From NCBI GenBank assembly GCA_964565775.1, contig CAZMGB010000016.1:1-64000 (forward strand): a stretch of 64,000 nucleotides of DNA, read 5' to 3'. The notes under the pieces are model-generated. The model saw nothing but the letters and a program-made list of their open reading frames with translations, was not told the origin of the DNA and searched no databases. The DNA is from CAZMGB01 sp964565775 (GTDB lineage Bacteria; Chloroflexota; Dehalococcoidia; DSTF01; JALHUB01). Made by a program: the position numbers and the translations under genes. Numbering within the stretch: the stretch's first letter is position 1; every line of letters starts with the position of its first letter. This document shows positions 44,882-52,696 of this stretch, one piece after another.

Positions 44882-45179
44882 CGCGGCCCCGGTCGACGGC
44901 GGCCCTCGACGACACGTCAGGTAGCTTCGGCTCTCATCGCCGACGCCTCAGGCAGCAGGCCAGCCCGGTCGGTCGATTGGCAAGCCCTTGACGCCGGATA
45001 TTGCGTGTGCTAGTGTCGCTCCCCAGAAGCGAGGGGGAACCGACTCGGAGTGGGCCCCGCAGTCGCCGAGGCCAGCAGCCGTGTGTCGGTTGCCCGCGCG
45101 TTGCCTGAAGACGGCCGGCCGCCAGCGTTCTTGGCCTGTTGCCGCTCCGCCGAAGGCGTATAATGGGGCTAAGGAACAA
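44882..45179. other. Gene-free spacer with promoter-like sites
   Basis: I see no gene in this stretch. A plus-strand TTGACG (44988-44993) and TAGTGT (45011-45016) are 17 nt apart. Downstream, AACCGAC (45038-45044) could pair with GTCGGTT (45085-45091). Close to tRNA-Lys there is a perfect TATAAT at 45159-45164. Confidence 0.5.
45159..45164 (+). promoter_or_regulatory. -10 box of tRNA-Lys
   Basis: A consensus TATAAT lies 15 bp before the tRNA. The -35 region is weak (CTGTTG at 45136-45141, 17 nt away). Confidence 0.6.
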
Positions 45180-45255
<76 letters not shown>

Positions 45256-45385
45256 CTCTTGGAAGTCTGACGTTGGAAGTTGGAGGTTAGAGAGCCTGCT
45301 CTAAGCTCTGGATTACGAGTCACGGCGGGTCAAGGGAGGGCAGCAGCATCCAACTTCTGACTTCCCACTTCTAACCTTCAAACAG
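45256..45385. repeat. Inverted GAAGTTGGA-type repeat between two tRNAs
   Basis: The spacer begins with purine-rich GTTGGAAGTTGGAGGTTAG and ends with its pyrimidine-rich partner (ATCCAACTTCTGACTTCC, ACTTCTAACCTTC). The two arms could pair imperfectly over some 30 nt. It contains no gene. Confidence 0.6.
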
Positions 45386-45470
45386 GGGGAAGTGTCGGAA
45401 CTGGCAGACGAGCATGACTTAGGATCATGTGCCGCAAGGCGTGGGAGTTCGAGTCTCCCCTTCCCCACCA
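45386..45470 (+). tRNA. tRNA-Leu (TAG)
   Basis: A class II tRNA of 85 nt with encoded CCA. The acceptor is GGGGAAG with CTTCCCC, the anticodon arm is CATGA-CTTAGGA-TCATG with anticodon TAG, and a long variable arm (TGCCGCAAGGCGT) is present. Confidence 0.96.
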
Positions 45471-45615
45471 GCGGCGCAACCCTGGCCCTACGCCTGTCGA
45501 TAAACGTAGTGGAGCCCTGCCTGTGGGCTCCGCTGGCAGACCCGTGTTACTCCACCACTGTGTTCGAGACGTGTCCAGCATGGGAACGCTAGGCCCGTCG
45601 GGCTGAGGAGAACCG

Positions 45616-46611
45616 ATGGCTACCCTGTTGGAGGTCAGAAACCTCACGACCCATTTCTTCACCGACGACGGCGTGGTGCGGGCCGTGGACGGGATAAGCT
45701 ACGACCTCCAGGAAGGGGAGACCATGGGGCTGGTGGGCGAGAGCGGCTGCGGCAAGACCGTAAGCGCTCTCTCTATTCTCAGGCTCATCCCCAACCCACC
45801 CGGCAGGATCGTGGGAGGGGAGGTGCAGTTCGAGGGCGAAGACATCCTCAAGGTAAATGAGGAGGAGATCCGTCACATCCGCGGCAACCGCATCGCCATG
45901 ATCTTCCAAGAGCCGATGACGTCGCTGAATCCGGTGCTCACGATCGGCCGGCAGCTCACGGAGGCCATCGAGCTACACCTGAAGCTGCATCACGGCGCCG
46001 CGACCGACCGCGCCGTCCAACTGCTGGAAATGGTCGGCATCCCCGAGGCCGCGACACGCCTGAACGACTACCCTCACCAGTTCTCAGGAGGGATGCGCCA
46101 GCGCGTCATGATCGCCATGGCGCTCTCCTGCAACCCGAAGCTGCTGCTGGCCGACGAGCCCACGACCGCCCTCGATGTCACAATACAGGCGCAGATTCTC
46201 GAGATCCTGGCGCGGCTCAGCAAAGAGTTCGGGACGGCCGTAATAATCATCACGCACAACCTGGGTGTGGTAGCCCGCTACGCCGACCGCGTGAACGTGA
46301 TGTACGCGGGGAAGATAGTCGAGTCCGCCAGCGCCCGCGAGCTGTACGGCAGTCCCAGGCACCCCTACACCCTCGGGTTGTTGAAGTCGGTGCCGCGCCT
46401 GGACGAGGCCAAGAAGGACAAGCTGGTGCCGATTGAAGGTTTCCCTCCTGACCTGATTCAGATCCTTCCCGGTTGTCCGTTCTATCCCCGCTGCACCTAC
46501 CGTCTCGATAAGTGCCACCAGGAGGAGCCAGCCCTCGCACTGGCCGACACCAAACACTACGCCGCCTGCTGGGTGGACGTCACGCAGGGGGAGCCCACCG
46601 TCCGTGGCTAG
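45616..46611 (+). CDS. Peptide/nickel ABC transporter ATPase (DppD-like)
   Basis: A 331-residue ATPase: Walker A GLVGESGCGKTVSALSIL, Q-loop IFQEPMTSLNPV, signature QFSGGMRQRVMIAMAL and Walker B LLLADEPTTALDVT. The oligopeptide C-terminal domain has the Cys cluster LPGCPFYPRCTYRLDKC (likely the iron-sulfur or metal-linked motif of this family). It overlaps the next ATPase gene by 8 nt. The permease and binding-protein genes that normally accompany it are missing here. Confidence 0.92.
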   Translation: MATLLEVRNLTTHFFTDDGVVRAVDGISYDLQEGETMGLVGESGCGKTVSALSILRLIPNPPGRIVGGEVQFEGEDILKVNEEEIRHIRGNRIAMIFQEPMTSLNPVLTIGRQLTEAIELHLKLHHGAATDRAVQLLEMVGIPEAATRLNDYPHQFSGGMRQRVMIAMALSCNPKLLLADEPTTALDVTIQAQILEILARLSKEFGTAVIIITHNLGVVARYADRVNVMYAGKIVESASARELYGSPRHPYTLGLLKSVPRLDEAKKDKLVPIEGFPPDLIQILPGCPFYPRCTYRLDKCHQEEPALALADTKHYAACWVDVTQGEPTVRG

Positions 46612-47620
46612 CCAGACTCCGACCACCGCATCCACGACCTCTGCCCGGGACGACTTCCTGGTCGACATCCGCGACCTTGAGATGCACTTCCCGGTGACGG
46701 CGGGCATCATCTTCCAGCGCAAGATAGCGGACGTGAAAGCGGTCGACGGCATCAGCTTCCAGATCCGGCGGGGCGAGACGCTCGGCCTGGTCGGGGAGAG
46801 CGGCTGCGGCAAGTCGACCACCGGCCGCTGCATCCTACAGCTCTACCGACCTACCGCAGGTGAGGTGCTTTTCGACGGCCGCGACCTGGTGAAGGTGAAG
46901 GGGGGCGAGCTGCGGTCTTACCGGCGGAAGATGCAGATGATCTTTCAGGACCCCTACGCGTCCCTCAACCCCCGCATGTCAGTAGGGGCGATCATCGGCG
47001 AGCCCCTGGCGATTCACGGCCTGGCCCGCGGTAAGGGCCGCAAGGAGCGCGTCGCCGAGTTGATGCGCATCGTGGGGCTCAACCCCTACTACGCCAACCG
47101 TTACCCCCACGAGTTCAGCGGCGGCCAGCGGCAGCGCATCGGTGTCGCCCGCGCCCTGGCGGTAGAGCCCGACTTCATGGTCTGCGACGAGCCCGTCTCG
47201 GCTCTGGACGTCTCCATCCAGGCGCAGATCATCAATCTGCTGGAGGACCTGCAAGAGCAGTTCGGCCTCACGTATCTCTTTATCGCCCACGACCTGTCGG
47301 TGGTGCGCCACATCAGCGACCGGGTGGTGGTGATGTATCTCGGCAAACTCATGGAGCTCACCGACCGCGACGAGCTCTACGCCAACCCCCTCCACCCCTA
47401 CACGAAGGCGCTCCTTTCGGCGGTGCCCATCCCGGACCCGCGGGTAGAGACCCAGCGAGAGCGCATCATCCTCACCGGCGACGTCCCCAGCCCCCTCAGA
47501 CCGCCTCCGGGCTGCGTCTTCCACACGCGCTGTCCCATCGCCATCGACGAGTGCCGCCGGGACATCCCCGAATGGCGAGAGCTATCCCGGGACCACTGGG
47601 TGGCCTGCCACCGCGTCTAG
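46604..47620 (+). CDS. Peptide/nickel ABC transporter ATPase (DppF-like)
   Basis: The 338-residue partner ATPase has Walker A GLVGESGCGKSTTGRCIL, IFQDPYASLNPRMSV, EFSGGQRQRIGVARALA, and MVCDEPVSALDVSIQ. The C-terminal Cys motif PPPGCVFHTRCPIAIDEC completes it. It starts at GTG 46604 inside the end of the upstream gene, so the two subunits should be made together as a heterodimer. Confidence 0.92.
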   Translation: MASQTPTTASTTSARDDFLVDIRDLEMHFPVTAGIIFQRKIADVKAVDGISFQIRRGETLGLVGESGCGKSTTGRCILQLYRPTAGEVLFDGRDLVKVKGGELRSYRRKMQMIFQDPYASLNPRMSVGAIIGEPLAIHGLARGKGRKERVAELMRIVGLNPYYANRYPHEFSGGQRQRIGVARALAVEPDFMVCDEPVSALDVSIQAQIINLLEDLQEQFGLTYLFIAHDLSVVRHISDRVVVMYLGKLMELTDRDELYANPLHPYTKALLSAVPIPDPRVETQRERIILTGDVPSPLRPPPGCVFHTRCPIAIDECRRDIPEWRELSRDHWVACHRV

Positions 47621-47651
47621 GCATCGACGCCAGAGACTGCCCCGGCTGCCC

Positions 47652-48203
47652 CTACAGGAACTGTCGCTCCAGATCCTCGATGATCCGGTGGTAGCGTGCG
47701 TGCACCTCCGGACCGGCCTGCTCCCGCTCGATGCGCTCGAAGGAGTCCGATAGCGCCTGCTGCTGCTCCGCCGTAAGGAGGCGGTCGGCCATCGGGAAGA
47801 GCACGCCGTTCTCCTTGTCGATGTGGCCTCGCAACAGAGCGACGTACTCACGCACCGCCTCGCCGACGTCGGCCGCGGCCTCTCGGTCGCCCCCGGCCAG
47901 CCGGCCCACAGCGGCATCCAGCTCGCGGATGAGGCGGCGCCCCTCGTCATGCTCCATGAGCATCACGCCCACAGGGCCGCCTTCCTTCGGCATCCCACGC
48001 GCTACGAGCGCCGGGAACAGCGCCTCCTCCTCCTTGTGGTGGTGGCAGCCGTCGGCGAAGTTGCGGACGAAATCGATCGCGCTCAGGAAGACCTGAGGCG
48101 AAACCTCCTCACCCCCGGCAACGCGAGCCCCCGCAGCCTCCAGCACCGCCAGCATCCGCTCGATGACCTCGTGCTCCTCCCTGAGTGAATCCGTCGCTCC
48201 CAT
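47652..48203 (-). CDS. Hemerythrin-like HHE domain protein
   Basis: About 183 residues from ATG 48203, which has GAGG at a good distance; two in-frame starts lie up to 15 nt further upstream. The four-helix bundle has iron-ligand positions in REEHEVIERML, DGCHHHKEEEALFPAL, MLMEHDEGRRLI and LLRGHIDKENGVLFPMA, plus a late ARYHRIIEDLE. Such proteins bind a di-iron centre and sense oxygen, NO or iron. No partner gene is adjacent. Confidence 0.88.
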   Translation of the reverse strand: MGATDSLREEHEVIERMLAVLEAAGARVAGGEEVSPQVFLSAIDFVRNFADGCHHHKEEEALFPALVARGMPKEGGPVGVMLMEHDEGRRLIRELDAAVGRLAGGDREAAADVGEAVREYVALLRGHIDKENGVLFPMADRLLTAEQQQALSDSFERIEREQAGPEVHARYHRIIEDLERQFL

Positions 48204-48275
48204 GTCTCGCATCCTCACTGAACCGCCGATTCTCAGAACGAGAGCACCTCAACGGTTCATCCTAGCGTAAACCAC

Positions 48276-48983
48276 CTACGGCGGAGGAGGCGCTGGCAGG
48301 CCACGTTCCATCCGGATCACGTGGCCGTCCCGCAGCTCCAGAAGGGCAGTGGCCAGGGCCGCTATCTTCATGTCATGCGTTACCATGATGCCGAGCTTGT
48401 CGCGGCCCCTTACTTCCGCGATCAGAGACCGCACCACGGTCTCCCCCTGCTCCGAATCCAGATTGGCCGTCGGCTCGTCGACGAGGACGAGCAGGGGGTC
48501 TCGCATGAGGGCACGGCCGATGGCGACGCGCTGACGTTCGCCGCCGGACAGTTCGGTCGCGAGCGCGTAGGCGCGGGACGTGAGCCCAAGCTCATCGAGG
48601 AGGCGGTCGGCCCGTTCGTTGGCCTCCCGGCGGTTTCCCGGGCCTATTTCGCTCATGATCAGCAGGTTCTCCCGGGCCGTGAGGAAAGGGATCAAGTTGT
48701 TCGCCTGGAAGACGAAGCCCACCGAGTCGCGGCGGTAGCGTGCCCGCTCGGAGGCGGCGAGACGGGTAATCTCGCGATCGTTGACTCTGATCTTCCCGTT
48801 CGTCGGAGTGAGCAGACCGCCGATCATGGCAAGCAGTGTCGTCTTGCCAGAACCAGAAGGGCCGACAATGGCGGTGAACTCCCCGGACTGCGTCTCGAAG
48901 CTCACATCACGCACCGCGTGCACGGCTAGGCCACCGCTGCCGTACGTCTTGCTCAGCTCCGTCACCCTTAGTGTCGCGCTCAT
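48276..48983 (-). CDS. ABC exporter ATPase (MacB/LolD type)
   Basis: A 235-residue ATPase from ATG 48983: AIVGPSGSGKTTLLAMIGGL, FVFQANNLIPFLTARENLL, ELSGGERQRVAIGRALM and LVLVDEPTANLDSEQGE. The sequence type is that of MacB/LolD/FtsE partners. It begins right after the stop of the permease gene, separated by one base. The pair is a small two-gene export system of unknown cargo. Confidence 0.9.
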   Translation of the reverse strand: MSATLRVTELSKTYGSGGLAVHAVRDVSFETQSGEFTAIVGPSGSGKTTLLAMIGGLLTPTNGKIRVNDREITRLAASERARYRRDSVGFVFQANNLIPFLTARENLLIMSEIGPGNRREANERADRLLDELGLTSRAYALATELSGGERQRVAIGRALMRDPLLVLVDEPTANLDSEQGETVVRSLIAEVRGRDKLGIMVTHDMKIAALATALLELRDGHVIRMERGLPAPPPP

Positions 48984-48984
48984 C

Positions 48985-50094
48985 TTACTGCTGATGACCG
49001 AGTGCGATGATCGGATCGACGCGAGCCAGTTGTCGAACGGAGAGCAGGGCTCCGACGATCCCCGTAGCCACAAGCAACGCGGACGTGACGATGAACGTCT
49101 CTCCCGTGAACGCGATGGGTACCGCCTCGGGGAGCTGGTTCAGCGCCCTGTCCGTCAGGAAGGCGAGCGGCACCGATACGGCGAGGCCTATGACGGTCAC
49201 GGCCAGCACCTGCGCGAGCAACTGGCGGAATACGTAAGCATTGCTGGCGCCCAAGGCCTTGAGAAGCCCGATCTGCGCCACCTTCTGCATCGTCAGAACG
49301 TAGAAGAAGATACCGATGACAAGGGCGCCGATGAGGTAGCCGAACGCCCGGAGCGCATCCACCGTGGCCTGCTGCCCCCGCACGCCCTCGATGTTCGCGA
49401 ACGCCGTTCCCTTGGACACGATCTCATAGGCTCCGGTCCCCTTGCCGACCAGACCCTTGCCCTTCAGGAGGAGAATGCTGGCGACGGGCACGTCGGGGTC
49501 GCTGGCGCCGTATTTCACCTCCCGCCAGGAGTCGAGAAGAACGTACACGACCGGCTGGAAGAAGAAGTAGCCCTCGTTCACTTCGCCGACGATGGTGAAG
49601 TCGTAGTCGCTGAGCCGGGAGGGAATAGTGACATGATCGCCGACGGACAGGCCCGACGACTTCAGGAACGCCTTGTCGGCTACCAGGCCGCGTCTGTCCT
49701 GGTCTGTGAGGGCACTGCCGCGTTCGACCTGCGGCTCCGCGATGGAACCGGGCTCGTAGCCCAGGAGGGCGGCGGTCGTGATGTCGCCCTGGCCGTCGCG
49801 TGTGTTGACGCCGACGTATCCCAGCCGCGCCCAGTCTGACACGCCATCGAGCTCGCTGATATCATTAATGGTCTCAGCCGACAGCTCCGACCGAATGACG
49901 CTCAGATCGCTGTCCTCTGCATAGGCCAGGGCATCGGCGTCCAGCCCTCGCAGCGCGCTCCCGGCCTGCTCGTTCAGGCCGATGCCCAGGCCGTTGATCA
50001 TCAGGACGAGATAGGCGACGAGGCTGACCACCAGCGTGATCAGCGCGAACTGGAACTTGCGGCGCCTGATCTCGTTCAGTCCCATCATAGACAC
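48985..50094 (-). CDS. ABC exporter permease (FtsX/MacB type)
   Basis: The 369-residue permease has an N-terminal transmembrane helix (FQFALITLVVSLVAYLVLMI) and a large extracytoplasmic MacB-like domain (about 40-235, with LGYEPGS and GLVADKAFLKSSGLSVGDHV). Three C-terminal helices form the FtsX domain (MQKVAQIGLLKALGASNAYV). Such systems are mechanotransmitters or exporters of lipids or peptides. The cargo is unknown. Confidence 0.9.
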   Translation of the reverse strand: MSMMGLNEIRRRKFQFALITLVVSLVAYLVLMINGLGIGLNEQAGSALRGLDADALAYAEDSDLSVIRSELSAETINDISELDGVSDWARLGYVGVNTRDGQGDITTAALLGYEPGSIAEPQVERGSALTDQDRRGLVADKAFLKSSGLSVGDHVTIPSRLSDYDFTIVGEVNEGYFFFQPVVYVLLDSWREVKYGASDPDVPVASILLLKGKGLVGKGTGAYEIVSKGTAFANIEGVRGQQATVDALRAFGYLIGALVIGIFFYVLTMQKVAQIGLLKALGASNAYVFRQLLAQVLAVTVIGLAVSVPLAFLTDRALNQLPEAVPIAFTGETFIVTSALLVATGIVGALLSVRQLARVDPIIALGHQQ

Positions 50095-50280
50095 GGAAGC
50101 CGTTGCATACCGTTCAGTCTAACGCGTCGTGGGATACCCGGTCGAGATAGTCTCTCCAAGCCCAGAGGAGGGCGAGCTTCGAGCGGGGGCCTACGCCCGC
50201 GTCCGCCACGCCGGGGGCCTGGAAGCGGAAGGCTGGAAGCTGGAGGGTCCCTCCGAAAGGGGGGAGAACCTCCACATCAC
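50095..50280. repeat. Short spacer with purine-rich repeat
   Basis: A 186-bp spacer with a hairpin around GGGGGCCTACGCCC (50185-50198) and a purine-rich run GAAGCGGAAGGCTGGAAGCTGGA like the one between the tRNA genes. I see no gene in it. Confidence 0.45.
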
Positions 50281-51921
50281 TCACTGCACTGCGACGGGGC
50301 GAAAGACGGCGAGGTAGGAGATGCCCTTCAGGAGGTTGTGTGTGGATATGGGAATCCGGCTAATCTCCTGCATGCCCTCGACGCAGCGGTCATACTCACC
50401 CGACTCCACTGGTGAGCCCTGCCCCCCGACCTGCACAACAACGAGATCGAAGTACCTCAATTCTGAGGGGTCTTCGCAGGACGCCTGGACTACGGCCGTT
50501 GACGTGTGCCCGACCTTCTGTGCACGCAGGAGGTGCGGTAGTCTCGCGGCGTCGTAGATGATCTTGTCACCGACGACTCCCACATAGCCCTGGAGATCTC
50601 CCAGGCTATCTCCGGCTCCCCAACCGGATGGATCAGGTTGCGACCTGTCGGCTGACACCAGCATGTAGTTCTGGGTGAAAGGCTGGAGCCGCTCGCCAAG
50701 CTCCACTCTGTTCCACACTCCCGCGCCCTCTGGCAGCCAACCGACCCCGAACGAGACGGCCCACAACTGCAGCACGCCGAATGCCGCCACTGCCGCGAGG
50801 ACGGCGCCGGACCGCGGCAACCGCCACAGCCCGGCCGCGGTCATGAGGGCGATGGCAGGTAGCGCCGACATGAGATAGCGAAGGTCCTTGTTGACGAGCA
50901 GCGTCGCTATTCCGACGATGCCCGCCCACCAGATGATGATGAGGGTTCTCCGCTCGCTCCGCAGGAAGAGCGGCAGCGTGAGCACCCAAAGCAAAGCGAA
51001 AACGAGAGACGTCTGGTGCCAGGTTCCGATCAGGTAATAGAGCAGTCCAGATGGACTCAACGTCCCGGGGTCGCCCTCTGTCTTGGCAGCCAGAGCCTGG
51101 TCGTCGGACCACGGGCCCAGGAACCAGCCCAGCCGCGGCGCGTACCAGGGCAAGGCGATTAGCGCCGCCGGAAGCCCAGCAAGGGCGAGGTTGGCAAGCG
51201 TCCACTTGCTCCGGGGCGCAGTGAACACAGCGTAGAGCACGGGGAGAGTCAGGGCGAAAACGTAGGTCTGCTTCGTGAGCGCCCCAAGCCCTGCCAGGAC
51301 TCCGAAGGCTACAGACCAGCGCCGGTCCTGGAACGAGCGGCTCTTGATAAGCGCAAAGAGGGAGATGGCAACCATCGCCGTGAGGGGCAAGGCCAGCATC
51401 GGGAATCGGAGATGGACGAAGGTGGCCGGGTAGAGGGCGAGAAGCGCGGCGGCGGTGGCACCGACACGCGGGGACCAAAGTTCCGTGCCGATCGCGAACG
51501 TGGCCGCAATGAGCACGGCGAAGAAGGCGAGGTTGACTATCGCTACGGTCGTGTCGAGCTGGTAGCCGCTGAGCAGAAGAGTGGCGCCCAGCAGGACGTG
51601 CACGAGCGGCGGCCACCACTGCTGCTCGCGCGTCAAATACTCGATAGGGTCGTTCACGAAGCCCACGGACAAGGAGATGTGGTCCACAGGGTCGTAGAAC
51701 AGCGGCGCGCGGTCGAGCGCGAGCCAAACGACAGTCACCCACATGAGGGCGACGAACGTGAGGGTAGGGACCAGAGCCCACGGCAGTAGTCGCGTATCGA
51801 CACGGACGATTGTGGAGCCGGCAAGCGCCCAGCGCCGCCAGAGGGGCGTAGTCGCCTCGCTCTGAACGTATCCGGGCGGATGGCCCGCTTCGAGCTGAGT
51901 AGCCATCTCATCAAGGATCAT
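50281..51921 (-). CDS. GT39-like integral membrane glycosyltransferase
   Basis: The 546-residue protein has some eleven to twelve membrane helices. The first loop contains LDRAPLFYDPVDHISLS, with an Asp pair where Pmt/ArnT enzymes hold their catalytic Asp, and REQQWWPPLVHVLLG follows. A C-terminal soluble part of about 150 residues ends the protein. It likely transfers a sugar from a lipid phosphate carrier outside the membrane. The substrate cannot be named. It stands alone, with repeats on the 3' side. Confidence 0.82.
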   Translation of the reverse strand: MILDEMATQLEAGHPPGYVQSEATTPLWRRWALAGSTIVRVDTRLLPWALVPTLTFVALMWVTVVWLALDRAPLFYDPVDHISLSVGFVNDPIEYLTREQQWWPPLVHVLLGATLLLSGYQLDTTVAIVNLAFFAVLIAATFAIGTELWSPRVGATAAALLALYPATFVHLRFPMLALPLTAMVAISLFALIKSRSFQDRRWSVAFGVLAGLGALTKQTYVFALTLPVLYAVFTAPRSKWTLANLALAGLPAALIALPWYAPRLGWFLGPWSDDQALAAKTEGDPGTLSPSGLLYYLIGTWHQTSLVFALLWVLTLPLFLRSERRTLIIIWWAGIVGIATLLVNKDLRYLMSALPAIALMTAAGLWRLPRSGAVLAAVAAFGVLQLWAVSFGVGWLPEGAGVWNRVELGERLQPFTQNYMLVSADRSQPDPSGWGAGDSLGDLQGYVGVVGDKIIYDAARLPHLLRAQKVGHTSTAVVQASCEDPSELRYFDLVVVQVGGQGSPVESGEYDRCVEGMQEISRIPISTHNLLKGISYLAVFRPVAVQ

Positions 51922-52055
51922 GCCTAGGTAGCTTCAAGTAGTGCTATTGGGCTACTCCCCTATTTCGCTGCCCGCGTGATTGCATGACGCCCACAGAGGT
52001 TACGACCGGCTTTGATAGGCAGGCCGCGCTCGACCAGACGCTGTCCGCCGTCTTG

Positions 52056-52084
52056 TTGTGCACCCAATGCCCGCCTGCTACCAT
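52056..52084 (+). promoter_or_regulatory. Possible promoter of the lepA leader array
   Basis: TTGTGC (52056-52061) and TACCAT (52079-52084) are 17 nt apart. Transcription would start near 52091, three bases before the first ATG of the array, making that first leader frame almost leaderless. The -35 match is weak. Confidence 0.45.
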
Positions 52085-52093
52085 CGAACCGAG

Positions 52094-52695
52094 ATGGACC
52101 ATGCCCGCATCGGCAACTTCGGAACCTGCCCGCCTCTGGCGGGTCATCGCCCAGCGGGGCCACCGACCTGATGGACCAGAGCTTCATCCGCAACTTCGGA
52201 ACNNNNNNNNNNNNNNNNNNNNNNNNNNNNNNNNNNNNNNNNNNNNNNNNNNNNNNNNNNNNNNNNNNNNNNNNNNNNNNNNNNNNNNNNNNNNNNNNNN
52301 NNCCGACCTGATGGACCAGAGCTTCATCCGCAACTTCGGAACTTGCCCGCCTCAGGCGGGTCATCGCCCAGCGGGGCCACCGGCCTGATGGACCAGAGCT
52401 TCATCCGCAACTTCGGAACTTGCCCGCCTCTAGCGGGTCATCGCCCAGCGGGGCTACCGACCTGATGGACCAGAGCTTCGTCCGCAACTTCGGAACCTGC
52501 CCGCCTCAGGCGGGTCATCGCCCAGCGGGGCTACCGACCTGATGGACCAGAGCTTCATCCGCAACTTCGGAACCTGCCCGCCTCAGGCGGGTCATCGCCC
52601 AGCGGGGCCACCGGCCTGATGAACCAGAGTTTCATCCGCGACTTCGGAACCTGCCCGCCTCAGGCGGGTCATCGCCCAGCGGGGCCACCGGCCTG
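52094..52695 (+). repeat. 77-bp tandem array made from the lepA start region
   Basis: Units begin with ATG at 52094, 52171, 52311, 52388, 52465, 52542 and 52619, exactly 77 bp apart outside the sequencing gap. The lepA ATG at 52696 is the next in register. Each unit holds the first nine codons of lepA (MDQSFIRNF or MNQSFIRNF), a palindrome of the type CCCGCCTCAGGCGGG, and a segment TCATCGCCCAGCGGGGC. In every completely readable unit the frame is open for 25 codons and ends TGATG, stop and next start sharing one base. The first unit is the most diverged. There are no spacers, so it is not CRISPR. Confidence 0.93.
52203..52302. other. Assembly gap inside the array
   Basis: Exactly 100 N, a placeholder length. 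The distance between the flanking ATGs (140) is not a multiple of 77, as expected if the true size is unknown. The number of units is therefore a minimum. Confidence 0.98.
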
Positions 52696-52696
52696 A
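52619..52696 (+). CDS. Last 25-codon leader peptide before lepA
   Basis: This frame reads MNQSFIRDFGTCPPQAGHR and six more residues, then TGA. Its final A is the A of the lepA ATG. Five more complete copies precede it (from 52094, 52311, 52388, 52465 and 52542), all with intact frames. A further copy from 52171 runs into the gap. I see no good ribosome site before any of them, including lepA, so ribosomes may pass from one frame to the next by termination-reinitiation. Whether the peptides are made is not shown. Confidence 0.55.
   Translation: MNQSFIRDFGTCPPQAGHRPAGPPA

Noticed and set aside
45511..45531. Terminator after tRNA-Leu (GGAGCCC...GGGCTCC)
   Set aside because: The hairpin is good but no U-tract follows on either strand, so termination is not supported.
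52094..52695. CRISPR array
   Set aside because: The 77-bp repeats are head to tail with no variable spacers, and each contains the start of lepA.
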